This document shows, one piece after another, positions 36,464 through 44,833 of a stretch of DNA of 64,000 bases. A program made the translations under genes and the position numbers. Numbering within the stretch: the first letter of the stretch is position 1; every line of letters begins with the position of its first letter. Origin of the DNA: Acinetobacter pittii (lineage in GTDB: Bacteria > Pseudomonadota > Gammaproteobacteria > Pseudomonadales > Moraxellaceae). The notes under the pieces are model-generated. The model saw nothing but the letters and a program-made list of their open reading frames with translations, was not told where the DNA came from and did not search any database. The stretch lies in contig NZ_CP139249.1 of assembly GCF_034064985.1 (NCBI RefSeq), positions 3,720,001-3,784,000 of the forward strand, read 5' to 3'.

Positions 36464-37462
36464 TTAATTGGTTTTACGCTTTTTATTTGGTGTTGTAGGC
36501 TTAGAGTCTTTAGCTTCTGTAGTTAATGCATCTTCGGGATAGCGGAACAATGATAATTTAAAGCCCTCACTTGCTGTTATTTTACTGGCTTTCTTTTGCT
36601 GAGCACATTGGCTTTTTAATCTCTCATAATTACGAAACTGTTCTTCATCAATCCGATCATTCTGAAATTTAATTTCAACCAATGCAAAAATATTAGTCAA
36701 AGTTAAAGACTCGCCACGATATTCAGGAATAATAATATCTGCACCAATTACACCTTTACCTTTATAAGGCATTGGCCAAAATGGATTTAATTCTGAACCT
36801 ACTCTTTTAATACGTGTCTGACCATCTAATTGAGGCGCTAAATATTTCCTAGTTTTTATATCATAACCGAAACATACTTCTGATTTTAAAGGACTACGCC
36901 ATTTTAAAAGCTCGTCCATAAACTCAAACATGAAGTTTACGGCAAGCTGCTTTAATCTAATAATAATATATTCATCAACACTTGCACCTGCTAATTCTTG
37001 AGCAGTCATCTTCAATAGCTTCGCGACGATATCCACCTTACTCTTCGGTATAACATCTTTTAATTTTTTACCTTTTTGTTTTCTTAACTGGATCATCGGC
37101 AAATGATCTGCTTTTTCACATATTTGACTAATAATAGGCCTAAAGGGAATTTTCTGCTTTATGGCAGCAGTAATTACATTACTTTTTACTTGTGGTCTTC
37201 CAGAAGCAGACTTTGTACTGTTAGTTTGTTTATCACCTGTGGTCAAGGTCGTTAATAATACTTTCTCACGTTGCCGATCAATTTTGTCAGTGATCTCCTT
37301 ATCAAGATTTTTCATTATTTTCTTGATTTCTTCTTTTGCCTTTTTAATATTATCTTGATAGTTTTTGACCTCATCATAAGCATTTGCTGCTGTACGATAT
37401 AATTCATATGCCGTTATTGCATATCCAGCTAGTTCAATTATTCCAATCACTACAGGAAGCAT
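36464..37462 (-). CDS. VRR-NUC domain T6SS nuclease effector
   Basis: A 332-residue protein. The N-terminus (about 1-30) is hydrophobic and followed by a coiled, Lys-rich helix. The C-terminal half has the VRR-NUC PD-(D/E)xK core: GADIIIPEYRG (the Asp), FALVEIKFQND (E-x-K) and EEQFRNYERL. It is therefore a DNA-cutting toxin. It starts 2 bp after the vgrG stop and is followed by its likely DUF3396 immunity gene, the usual order for cargo delivered with VgrG. The N-terminal part probably binds the VgrG tip or an adaptor. Confidence 0.85.
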   Translation of the reverse strand: MLPVVIGIIELAGYAITAYELYRTAANAYDEVKNYQDNIKKAKEEIKKIMKNLDKEITDKIDRQREKVLLTTLTTGDKQTNSTKSASGRPQVKSNVITAAIKQKIPFRPIISQICEKADHLPMIQLRKQKGKKLKDVIPKSKVDIVAKLLKMTAQELAGASVDEYIIIRLKQLAVNFMFEFMDELLKWRSPLKSEVCFGYDIKTRKYLAPQLDGQTRIKRVGSELNPFWPMPYKGKGVIGADIIIPEYRGESLTLTNIFALVEIKFQNDRIDEEQFRNYERLKSQCAQQKKASKITASEGFKLSLFRYPEDALTTEAKDSKPTTPNKKRKTN

Positions 37463-37464
37463 AA

Positions 37465-40311
37465 TTATTTTCCTACCGAACTCATTTTATTAGCTACCTG
37501 TTCTAACTTTGCTTCCCAATTCTCAGTAATACGCTCACTTTCTCTCATTACAGATTTATAACCTATGATTCTTTCTTTACTCTCTGTCACTACTTGTTCA
37601 GTAAAACCTTGATTATCAGTAATACCTTGCTTTATTAAATTATTTTTTGAATCATGGATAAAATATTTATATCCTTGGAAATTTCTACCATCTGCTTTAA
37701 ATAATTGATATTGAGCAGAATACGGAGATTGAGCAAACTCCAATTTAGGCAATGCAGGAACATTAGCATTCGCACTCCCGCCTCCCATAAACAAATGCTG
37801 CCCAGCCTTCACTTCAAATTTACCGCTGGTGGTCATAAAAATACCTGAACCAGTAATTTTGACTTGAGAGCCGCCTGCGGTGAGTACAATTTCTTTGGCT
37901 GCTGTCGCCTCAATTTTGTCTTCTGCTGAAATAATCTGAACAGCTTTACGGGCAATTAAATCTGCACCATCGCCTTGTGCTTGTATCTCAACTTTGCCTT
38001 TGCCTGCATAGAGTCTTGCACCTTCTTGAGCCGCAAAAAGGCTAATTTTATTTTGGGCATGCGCGATTAAATTCTTTTGGGTAGACAGATTAATGCTATC
38101 ACCAGCAGTTTGGTTTATCTGGCCATCTGCGCTTAAATGAATGTCTTCGTTACTACTCAGCGCGACACTATTCGGACTTGCCAACAACATAATCGCCTCT
38201 TTAAAGGTTTTGGCTTTTGCGTTGTCTTGCTGCTCAAGTTTTTCAATAAACGACTTTAGGTTTTCTAAATTTTCTAACGGGTCAGTTTGCTGATTTTTAG
38301 CGACTTCACTGAGTGCCTTGGCATTGTTGAGGCCACCTTCGATTTGTTGTTTGGCCTCATTTGCATCAAGATGTACACCTTGAGCTTGGTCCTGTTTATG
38401 GGTACTAACGAGTAAGCCACTACCCGCTCTGACTGCACCCCACTGGTCAGTTCTGAGTTCAAAGCCTTCACCACGACCTTCACTTTCCGCCTTGTCTTTT
38501 GGATGGCTTAAGTTACCGAGGTTTAATTGGCTTGCGGCATGGCTGCTTTGTAGCTGGGCACTGATTTGGCCTGTAGTGTCATCAAAACGGAGTTGGTTAA
38601 AACCTTTACCATCCACTTCTTCGGAGCGAATACCACTGAGTTTTTTAGTGTCGGGTAGCTGACCTTTCTGATCGAACTGGGTTGGATACCGTTCAGCTTC
38701 ATGAATACGCCCCACCACAAATGGGCGGTCAATATTGCCGTCAAAGAAATCGATGGCAACAATCTCACCGACACGTGGTAAGAAGCGTGCGCCATAGCCT
38801 GCGCCTGCCCAAGGGGTGAGTACATCGACCCAAGCGGAGTCAGTGTCATTGTCGTTACTTCCTGCTCCACCGTCATGGCTATGATCATCAGCTCGGGTAA
38901 ACAGGAAACGGACTTTTATGCGCCCCCACTGGTCGACATGAATGTTTTCGCCCTCTAATCCAACCACTCTAGCGCGCTGCGGGTAAGCAGCTGGTCGATG
39001 TTCTAGCGGGTTATATTCAGGCACAGCTTTAATGTTGCGTCGAACCACGTTCAACTCAGCATAGTGGCGCTGCTCAGGGTTTTGGCTATCGAGTTGGGCT
39101 GCCTTGAGCTTGTCTTTTGGTAATAGTCGCTCAAGTTGCTGTTGTAATTCTTTGGGTAAATTATTTTGGTTGTAGTAATGCTTGCTTAAGATTAAGAATT
39201 CTTTATCAGCACTGTCATGCTGGTCGAGTTCAGGATGCTCATTGAGTTCAAACCAGTAACCGACCTGTGCATCACGGACGTTACCTGAAACGGTAAATTG
39301 TTTAGAAGTTAGGTGATGGTAAGCATTCATATGCTGGTTAAGCTGTTCAATCTGGCTATTGCCTGAAGCTGTAGCTTGGTCTTCGCCTTTTAGGTCCTGC
39401 ATCCAAGCAGGGCTAACATGCCATGCATCTTCAAGGTTTAGGCTAGCATTATCATAGTTTTCGCTGTGCTTTTGCGTGCCTTGTACGCTGCCGCTACCTT
39501 CTTCTTGTTGTAGGGCATCGGCTTGCCAGCGTTGCACATGAACCGAAGTCGGCTGTAAGCGGCGCTCTGCCTTGACTTGGGTAATGGTATCAAACTGTTC
39601 TGTAGCACTGCTGCGCTGGTAGCGGAGGCTACGACGTTCAAGCGCTTGATAGTTTTGGTTATCATCAATTAAACGTAAGACTTGTGGCTGAATGGAAGCA
39701 TTCGGGTCAGCGACAAAAAGTTGCGATTCATCGACCAGCCAGTTAATGCCTTCACTACGCCATAAACGGGTTAAAAAGTCATAATCACTTTCGTTTGACT
39801 GCATCACAAATGGACGTACATCGTAGTCTTTGGTTAAGCCAGATGTATCAAGCGTTAAGCTTGCGGCAAATAACAGGCTTTTGCCTTGCCATTCTTTAAA
39901 CAGAATTTCGCTAATATCGCGCACGCTTTTGTTCATAAACACACGGCTATTACGGCGTTTATGCCAAAGTGCAGTTGGGTCTTTTAAGGTTAAGGTATAA
40001 ATGGTGAGTGAACCGTCGCTTTGCCCTTGGCTCGCTTCGGTAATAATGCCCGTAGTTCTAAAAAACTGGCCTGTGTCAGTGACCTGATCGACAGCAACCT
40101 GACAGCCAATAAATTGTTTTAATGCAATATGTGCGTTGGTCGATAGACACAGTAATTCAGCAACGCTACCTTGGTTGAGGGTATGTTCGCCCTCGATGCG
40201 TTGCAAGAAAACTTGCTGATTTAAAGACTGATTTGAGAATTGGATATGAACAGCGCGATTTTGTGAAACAAGGCCTAAACGCTCCAATATACTCGACACA
40301 CTCATCTGCAT
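37465..40311 (-). CDS. VgrG type VI secretion spike protein
   Basis: A protein of about 948 residues. The N-terminal gp27-like region is SILERLGLVSQNRAVHIQFSNQSL...; the gp5-like OB region contains DQWGRIKVRFLF, PWAGAGYGARFLPRVGEIVAIDFF and NIDRPFVVGRIHEAE. A long DUF2345 beta-helix follows (LSTQKNLIAHAQNKISLFAAQEGARLYAGKGKVEIQ-like repeats). The last ~120 residues (YQLFKADGRNFQGYKYFIHDSKN) form a transthyretin-like tail that may dock cargo. It is longer than plain VgrG. The start at 40311 is uncertain (40305 also possible); the frame opens at a TTG. No structural T6SS genes are in the window. Confidence 0.92.
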   Translation of the reverse strand: MQMSVSSILERLGLVSQNRAVHIQFSNQSLNQQVFLQRIEGEHTLNQGSVAELLCLSTNAHIALKQFIGCQVAVDQVTDTGQFFRTTGIITEASQGQSDGSLTIYTLTLKDPTALWHKRRNSRVFMNKSVRDISEILFKEWQGKSLLFAASLTLDTSGLTKDYDVRPFVMQSNESDYDFLTRLWRSEGINWLVDESQLFVADPNASIQPQVLRLIDDNQNYQALERRSLRYQRSSATEQFDTITQVKAERRLQPTSVHVQRWQADALQQEEGSGSVQGTQKHSENYDNASLNLEDAWHVSPAWMQDLKGEDQATASGNSQIEQLNQHMNAYHHLTSKQFTVSGNVRDAQVGYWFELNEHPELDQHDSADKEFLILSKHYYNQNNLPKELQQQLERLLPKDKLKAAQLDSQNPEQRHYAELNVVRRNIKAVPEYNPLEHRPAAYPQRARVVGLEGENIHVDQWGRIKVRFLFTRADDHSHDGGAGSNDNDTDSAWVDVLTPWAGAGYGARFLPRVGEIVAIDFFDGNIDRPFVVGRIHEAERYPTQFDQKGQLPDTKKLSGIRSEEVDGKGFNQLRFDDTTGQISAQLQSSHAASQLNLGNLSHPKDKAESEGRGEGFELRTDQWGAVRAGSGLLVSTHKQDQAQGVHLDANEAKQQIEGGLNNAKALSEVAKNQQTDPLENLENLKSFIEKLEQQDNAKAKTFKEAIMLLASPNSVALSSNEDIHLSADGQINQTAGDSINLSTQKNLIAHAQNKISLFAAQEGARLYAGKGKVEIQAQGDGADLIARKAVQIISAEDKIEATAAKEIVLTAGGSQVKITGSGIFMTTSGKFEVKAGQHLFMGGGSANANVPALPKLEFAQSPYSAQYQLFKADGRNFQGYKYFIHDSKNNLIKQGITDNQGFTEQVVTESKERIIGYKSVMRESERITENWEAKLEQVANKMSSVGK

Positions 40312-40572
40312 TTTTATTATCAATCAAACTTATATTTAGGCCGCATTTTAATTAAAAAAAGACTAATCTGTCTATCTATACTCATTTTCAAAATGTAACT
40401 AGTCTAAATATGCAGTTTTAGGTTAATTTCTTATTAAATAGGTATTTAAACCGTAAAATCAGATCATTTTAAAGTGCTATAAATCAGCCAAATGTATTTA
40501 ATATTTTTCTTTCACATTCAAATAGATATCAAATAAAACAACTACTCAAATTAATAAAATTCAGGATGAGAT

Positions 40573-41265
40573 ATGAAAATACAAAAGTCTGCTTTTTATA
40601 TATTTACGGTGATTTTCTCTCTTCATTCTTCAGCATTTGCTGAACCGAGTGTGGCCGATATTCAATATCGTGCAGAGCAAGGGCAATCCGTTGCTCAATA
40701 TCATCTTGGCATGATGCTTTTAAGCGGCGAACAAGGCATTGTTAAAAATTATGAACAAGCGTTTAAATGGCTAACTGCGGCTGACCAAAATGGAAGTGTA
40801 GGTGCAAAATATAGTTTAGGGATGATGTATTACACAGGCACGGGCGTCGAAAAAGATGCCAAGCGCGCTTTTGATTATTTTACTAAGGCTGCGGCCAAGG
40901 ACCATGCGAAAGCGCAATATAACTTAGGGGTGCTATATGACAGAGGTGAAGGAACTGCGCAAGATTATAGAAAGGCGTTTGAATGGTTCAGTCGTGCTGC
41001 CAAGCAAGGCTACCCACCCGCAGAATATAATTTAGCTCATCTATATAAAAAAGGTCACGGCGTTTCACAAAGCGATGAGCAAGCCCTTAAGTGGTACACC
41101 AAAGCGGCTGAGCATAATGAAAGCGATGCTCAGTACAACTTAGCCCAGATGTATTTAAATGGTGAAGGCACGCCGAAAAACCTACAACTGGCAAAGAATT
41201 GGTTTCAGCAAGCTGCCGATGCAGGCGATGTAGATGCTAAAGAAATGCTTAAAAGTTTAGAATAA
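40573..41265 (+). CDS. Secreted/periplasmic Sel1-repeat protein
   Basis: A 230-residue protein with a signal peptide (about residues 1-23, SSAFA-EP), then five or six Sel1-type repeats of about 36 residues. Each repeat has the A-x-x-x-LG-x-M/L-Y-x-x-G-x-G-x-x-x-D consensus, such as AKYSLGMMYYTGTGVEKDAKRAF and AQYNLAQMYLNGEGTPKNLQ. Such alpha-solenoids bind proteins. The position beside vgrG suggests a role linked to type VI secretion or the envelope, but is not proof. Confidence 0.87.
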   Translation: MKIQKSAFYIFTVIFSLHSSAFAEPSVADIQYRAEQGQSVAQYHLGMMLLSGEQGIVKNYEQAFKWLTAADQNGSVGAKYSLGMMYYTGTGVEKDAKRAFDYFTKAAAKDHAKAQYNLGVLYDRGEGTAQDYRKAFEWFSRAAKQGYPPAEYNLAHLYKKGHGVSQSDEQALKWYTKAAEHNESDAQYNLAQMYLNGEGTPKNLQLAKNWFQQAADAGDVDAKEMLKSLE

Positions 41266-41473
41266 AGTAGCCATCTCTATAATATTTTATTTATAAGATG
41301 ATGAATCTCTATTATTAACAATATTACACTTACAACTTATTTTATTATTTATTTTTTCTAAATAAATTTAAATATTAATTCTATTATTTTAAAAATACAT
41401 TTAGTTTTATTATTAAATCAAAAATATTTTAAATATTAAATTGACGTAATTAAAATCACCGATTATTATTTCG

Positions 41474-41690
41474 TTGCTGGCCACATTGCCAGTCGGTTTT
41501 GACAGACCGCGAATAACAAAGACGATATGCAAAATTCTTATTTTGTGTGTCGGGAACTCGTTCGCCCCCTTTTTCTCTATGGTAGGGCGGAAGGGGGACA
41601 CCTTTGTGTGTGCTGGTTCCTTTGTTTCCAGTCTGTCAACCCTCTTTCGTTCTACCACCATAAATTAATTCGCGGTAATCTGGTGGTAGG
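41474..41690 (+). ncRNA. C4-like phage antisense RNA, remnant
   Basis: A G+C-rich island in very A+T-rich flanks. It has CGGT/ACCG and CCCCCTT/AAGGGGG hairpins, a 9-bp long-range pair TTGACAGAC (41499) with GTCTGTCAA (41631), and CTACCACC (41652). CTACCACC is complementary to GGTGGTAG (41682), which lies just before a short frame with a strong Shine-Dalgarno. GTCAAC (41635) is complementary to GTTGAC (41710) at that Shine-Dalgarno. Two spaced complementary segments, one covering the ribosome site of the next frame, is the layout of P1/P7 C4 RNA. No antirepressor gene follows. A 64-residue frame across it is judged not coding. Confidence 0.45.
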
Positions 41691-41716
41691 ACTCCATAAA
41701 TTATAAGGAGTTGACC

Positions 41717-41752
41717 ATGACATTTTTCAAACTTATTCCCTCTCCTGCTTAA
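41717..41752 (+). CDS. 11-residue leader frame behind C4-like RNA
   Basis: MTFFKLIPSPA preceded by AAGGAG at ideal spacing. It sits where the icd-type coupling frame lies behind C4 RNA. The downstream sequence to 41953 is 85-90% A+T with no gene, so the frame has nothing obvious to regulate now. Confidence 0.35.
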   Translation: MTFFKLIPSPA

Positions 41753-41953
41753 TCATTTTATTTATTTAAAATTTGGTTTTTCTACACCCTATTTTTAAAT
41801 TTATAAATTATTTTTATTTTAAAATTTTAAAATTTTAATTATTTTATTTTCCTAAATTTACTGGAGGATTAATTATTACCTAAAATTTATTTAAAACTTA
41901 AAACTAATTATATTTTTATTCTACTCATAGATATAAATCATTATGAGAATAAT

Positions 41954-42238
41954 ATGACAATTTATAAACCTCTTTTGGCTTTAAGTTTGGTTCTAGGTAG
42001 TTTGGGTATTTCGGGTTGTTACTTACACACTCAGCAGGAGTTTGAAAAAATTTGCCTGACGAGTGGGCACAGCAAACCCAGTTGTGAATGTATTTATCAG
42101 CGACTTGAACAAACCTACTCTCCTAAGCTGATGCAGCGCCTAGAACATATCAGTTTGCAAAGTCCTGTTCTCCCACGGGACTTTGCCCCTACTTTTTTCA
42201 GCGTCATGCAGCGGTGTGACAAAAGTAGTCAGGGCTAA
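41954..42238 (+). CDS. Small Cys-rich lipoprotein
   Basis: A 94-residue protein beginning MTIYKPLLALSLVLGSLGISGCYLHTQ. ISGC is the lipobox with Cys at residue 22, so a lipoprotein. The mature part has three further cysteines (ICLTSG, PSCECIYQRL, QRCDKSS). Family not recognised, though short Acinetobacter lipoproteins of this type are common. Confidence 0.7.
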   Translation: MTIYKPLLALSLVLGSLGISGCYLHTQQEFEKICLTSGHSKPSCECIYQRLEQTYSPKLMQRLEHISLQSPVLPRDFAPTFFSVMQRCDKSSQG

Positions 42239-42459
42239 GCGTTTGGCTTAGCTCCTTTATCTCTGTGCTGCAATAGTTTATTACTTTAAATCAGCGCAAA
42301 AAATTAAAGTCTGTTGTGGCACAGAGGCCTAAAGAAAAATATTTTTAAGAAATTTGAACTCTTATAGCTTAGATATTTCTATACTCAGCTCGTTTTTAAC
42401 GATAACGTCATGTTTAATAAATAGTATTTTTTATCATTAATATCATAGAGCTAATAAAA

Positions 42460-42801
42460 ATGAGCTTTTATACAGAACTACAAGTCCGTTATACAGATTT
42501 TGACACGATTGATTTATCTACTGAAAAGCAAGAGATCCTAGAAATATTAAAGGAGGATTCAATCCACGAAGATGTTTATGGTAATTTAGTAGATGCCTTT
42601 TCTGATGGTCAGGCAGGCCTTAATGTCGATCCCGTTTATTGCTTACAACTCATAGAAAAAATTACCGCTCTATTTCCAAATGCAAATTTTGAATGTCGAG
42701 GGTTAGGAGAAGAGTATTTCTATACGTGGATCCTCTGTGTTGAAAATGGCCAGATTATTTTTAGCAGCAAGCCTTGGGAAACTGAAAACCCTTTTATATA
42801 A
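42460..42801 (+). CDS. Hypothetical cytosolic protein
   Basis: A 113-residue acidic protein (MSFYTELQVRYTDFDTIDLSTEK...) without signal or membrane segment. CRGLGEEYFYTWILCVENGQIIF near the end suggests a compact alpha/beta domain. It resembles small polymorphic-toxin immunity-type proteins in composition, but no family is recognised. Directly downstream lies the first Rsm-like small RNA gene. Confidence 0.6.
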   Translation: MSFYTELQVRYTDFDTIDLSTEKQEILEILKEDSIHEDVYGNLVDAFSDGQAGLNVDPVYCLQLIEKITALFPNANFECRGLGEEYFYTWILCVENGQIIFSSKPWETENPFI

Positions 42802-42820
42802 GGATAACCCTACCCATTTT

Positions 42821-42888
42821 TGTACGCTTTAACTTACAAACTTTTAGGGATTTTGCGGATTGGCGACACCCTACTTTTTTCCTATGAT
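42821..42888 (+). promoter_or_regulatory. GacA-box-like palindrome and promoter, sRNA copy 1
   Basis: TGTACGCTTTAACTTACA (42821-42838) fits the GacA/UvrY site TGTAAG-N6-CTTACA with one change in each half region. Twenty-one bp later comes -35 TTGGCG (42860), a 17-bp spacer and -10 TATGAT (42883). Confidence 0.7.
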
Positions 42889-42894
42889 GAGTTC

Positions 42895-43024
42895 ATACAG
42901 GAACAGGATGTTCCGGAACACAAAACAACAATAATAGGTTCAAGCACCAGGAACGTGAGATACGACAGGAGTCATATCTAGCAACCAAATACGAAAAAGC
43001 TCGACAGGATGTCGGGCTTTTTTT
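42895..43024 (+). ncRNA. Rsm/CsrB-like small RNA, copy 1
   Basis: A predicted 130-nt RNA from A42895 to the terminator T-run. CAGGA motifs lie at 42898, 42904, 42948, 42966 and 43005. Four are in loops: GGAACA-GGA-TGTTCC, CAC-CAGGAAC-GTG, GAC-AGGA-GTC, and the terminator stem CTCGACA-GGA-TGTCGGG. CsrB/RsmZ-type RNAs use exactly such CAGGA loops to sequester CsrA. The sequence is nearly identical to copies at 43652 and 44834. Confidence 0.75.
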
Positions 43025-43045
43025 ATGTCTGAATATTAGGAGATT

Positions 43046-43552
43046 TTAGGGGTTAAAAATCTCAGGTAGACTCTCTGCAAGAATTTTAGGAATGTTGTTT
43101 GGATAAACAATCTCATCTGTTTGGCTTAACTCATCAAACGTCCACCAACGGCTTTTACTAATCACAAGCTTTTCTTGTTCAGTCCAGTTTGCTGTATTCA
43201 CTTCTTCATTTTTAATAAAAACAATAAAAAGCCTTTCATCAGAAATCACAACTTCCGCACTCGGTAACATCATTTCAAAATTGCGTGTTGCAACATGAGT
43301 ACCTACGTTTTGCCTGACTAGACCTAACTCTTCATAAAGCTCTCGGCAAGCTGCTTGCTCGAAGGTTTCCCCTTCTTCAAGCCCGCCACCTACGGTTGCC
43401 CAATATGATTGTCCAGCCAAAGCATCATTTGTATGAGTAAACTGAAATAACAAAATTTGATGATTTTCATTAAGAACTAATAGTCTTGAAGATTTTCTAA
43501 TACGCATTTGATTTTTTCTTAAAGTAATAAGGTGGCTATTATTCATATTCAT
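43046..43552 (-). CDS. Nudix hydrolase
   Basis: A 168-residue protein with a complete Nudix box GGGLEEGETFEQAACRELYEELGL (G-x5-E-x7-R-E-x2-E-E-x-G-U) at about residues 76-99. The substrate is a nucleoside diphosphate derivative, not specified by the sequence. The start may be 43552 or the ATG at 43507 (MRIRKSS); no strong ribosome site decides. It lies between sRNA copies 1 and 2 on the opposite strand, and its 3' end faces the sRNA copy-1 terminator. Confidence 0.87.
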   Translation of the reverse strand: MNMNNSHLITLRKNQMRIRKSSRLLVLNENHQILLFQFTHTNDALAGQSYWATVGGGLEEGETFEQAACRELYEELGLVRQNVGTHVATRNFEMMLPSAEVVISDERLFIVFIKNEEVNTANWTEQEKLVISKSRWWTFDELSQTDEIVYPNNIPKILAESLPEIFNP

Positions 43553-43577
43553 TTTAAAAAGTTAAATCATTTCTCAA

Positions 43578-43645
43578 TGTACGTTTTATCCTACAAACTT
43601 TTAAGGATTTTGCGGATTGGCGACCCCTCTCTTTTTTCCTAATAT
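43578..43645 (+). promoter_or_regulatory. GacA-box-like palindrome and promoter, sRNA copy 2
   Basis: TGTACGTTTTATCCTACA (43578-43595), 21 bp, -35 TTGGCG (43617), a 17-bp spacer and -10 TAATAT (43640). It has the same spacing as copies 1 and 3. Confidence 0.7.
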
Positions 43646-43651
43646 GAACTC

Positions 43652-43781
43652 ATACAGGAACAGGATGTTCCGGAACACAAAACAACAATAATAGGTTCAA
43701 GCACCAGGAGCGTGAGATACGACAGGAGTCATATCTAGTACCCAAATACGAAAAAGCCCAACAGGATGTTGGGCTTTTTTT
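43652..43781 (+). ncRNA. Rsm/CsrB-like small RNA, copy 2
   Basis: A predicted 130-nt RNA with the same five CAGGA positions. The terminator stem is CCCAACA-GGA-TGTTGGG, where two positions changed together relative to copy 3 (CCCGACA/TGTCGGG). That compensatory change keeps the stem and supports a real RNA structure. The second loop reads CAC-CAGGAGC-GTG. Confidence 0.75.
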
Positions 43782-43813
43782 ATTGCTCTTTAAAAATGAT
43801 GTTTAGGCTAAAC

Positions 43814-44389
43814 CTATAGAGGACTATGCGCCTGTTGTTGCTTTTTATGACGGATCCAACGCACTACCCAGATAACTGCAATCAGCACCACTACCGCAAC
43901 AAGTGCAGGCACTAACATGGCCGAAACCGAAAGTAAGATTGCTCCAATCCATTCACCTGTCGCAACGACAAAGTTCCCTAATCCACCTGTGGTTGCAGTT
44001 GAAACACCACGTGCAGCAACGGTACTCATTTGCACCACACCAGCCGTACCACCGCCCACAATAATCGCTGCCGCCCAACTAGCAAACTGAGACATTTCTC
44101 CACTACTCACCGCCATGGTCGCTAACGTACCCGCAATCATCGCCGCAGGGGTTGCGACTGTGTCTAAGGCATTATCGACCCATGGAATATAATAGGCTGC
44201 AACTTCACACACCGTTGCCACACCTAAAGCCAAACACACCGATGGCAGAGCTAACCATTCAAAACCTTTTGATGGCTCAAACCATCCCATCATGGTTGCA
44301 ACGCTCATCACCAGTAGCGGCACGAACACGCGAAAACCGCAGGCAGCGCTCAGCCCCACGCCAATACATAAACCCAATATTGTTTCCAT
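43814..44389 (-). CDS. DUF4126 inner-membrane protein
   Basis: A 191-residue protein with about five membrane helices. It opens METILGLCIGVGLSAACGFRVFVPLLVMSV, and YIPWVDNALDTVATPAAMIAGTLATMAV in the middle is the DUF4126 signature. Function unknown. The start at 44389 has AAGGAAA; the frame extends to 44413 without one. Confidence 0.82.
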   Translation of the reverse strand: METILGLCIGVGLSAACGFRVFVPLLVMSVATMMGWFEPSKGFEWLALPSVCLALGVATVCEVAAYYIPWVDNALDTVATPAAMIAGTLATMAVSSGEMSQFASWAAAIIVGGGTAGVVQMSTVAARGVSTATTGGLGNFVVATGEWIGAILLSVSAMLVPALVAVVVLIAVIWVVRWIRHKKQQQAHSPL

Positions 44390-44451
44390 AACGGTTTCCT
44401 TTTTCATGCCCATCGCGGGTCTTGTTATGTAAGTCTTATTTTTAAATTAAC

Positions 44452-44481
44452 AAAAAGCCCCATCGGGTGACAGGGCTTTTT
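44452..44481. terminator. Terminator between zinc-ribbon gene and DUF4126 gene
   Basis: AAAAAGCCC and GGGCTTTTT form a stem flanked by A/T on both sides; on the minus strand it lies downstream of the zinc-ribbon gene. Confidence 0.7.
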
Positions 44482-44512
44482 GTTAAATGCGAACGCAAAT
44501 ATTATTTCATTC

Positions 44513-44647
44513 TTAACGTTTAAATTGTGTGCAGTAGCATTTCGTGCAAGGTGGTAAAGGGTCAGTGTTAATTTCTAAAAACACTCGATGTCCGCACTGA
44601 GCACAGAAATAGAAGCCTGTTCCGGGTTTTTCGCCAGCTGTTACCAT
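44513..44647 (-). CDS. 44-residue zinc-ribbon protein
   Basis: MVTAGEKPGTGFYFCAQCGHRVFLEINTDPLPPCTKCYCTQFKR has a CxxC knuckle (CAQC) and a second cysteine pair (CTKC), so it likely binds one zinc ion. A short conserved Acinetobacter gene below most ORF length cut-offs. Its role is unknown. An AGGAAT-type site precedes the ATG. Confidence 0.75.
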   Translation of the reverse strand: MVTAGEKPGTGFYFCAQCGHRVFLEINTDPLPPCTKCYCTQFKR

Positions 44648-44759
44648 GATTACATTCCTATAATCGTATATATATTAAACAGGAATATAACCCAGTTAAG
44701 GTGAATGTCAATTGTCCATTTCGCCCAATGATGATGGCATAAATGCAAAAAATGTTATT

Positions 44760-44827
44760 TGTACGATTTATCTTACACAGATTTAGGGATTTAGCGGATT
44801 GGCTGTCCCCTGCTTTTTTTCTAATAT
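44760..44827 (+). promoter_or_regulatory. GacA-box-like palindrome and promoter, sRNA copy 3
   Basis: TGTACGATTTATCTTACA (44760-44777), 21 bp, -35 TTGGCT (44799), a 17-bp spacer and -10 TAATAT (44822). Confidence 0.72.
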
Positions 44828-44833
44828 GAACTC

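Noticed and set aside
41474..41668. 64-codon frame (MLATLPVGFDRPRITKTICKIL...) as a protein gene
   Set aside because: It coincides with the C4-like RNA island, has no ribosome-binding site and is best explained by RNA structure. Related frames are often annotated as phage Ash-type proteins.
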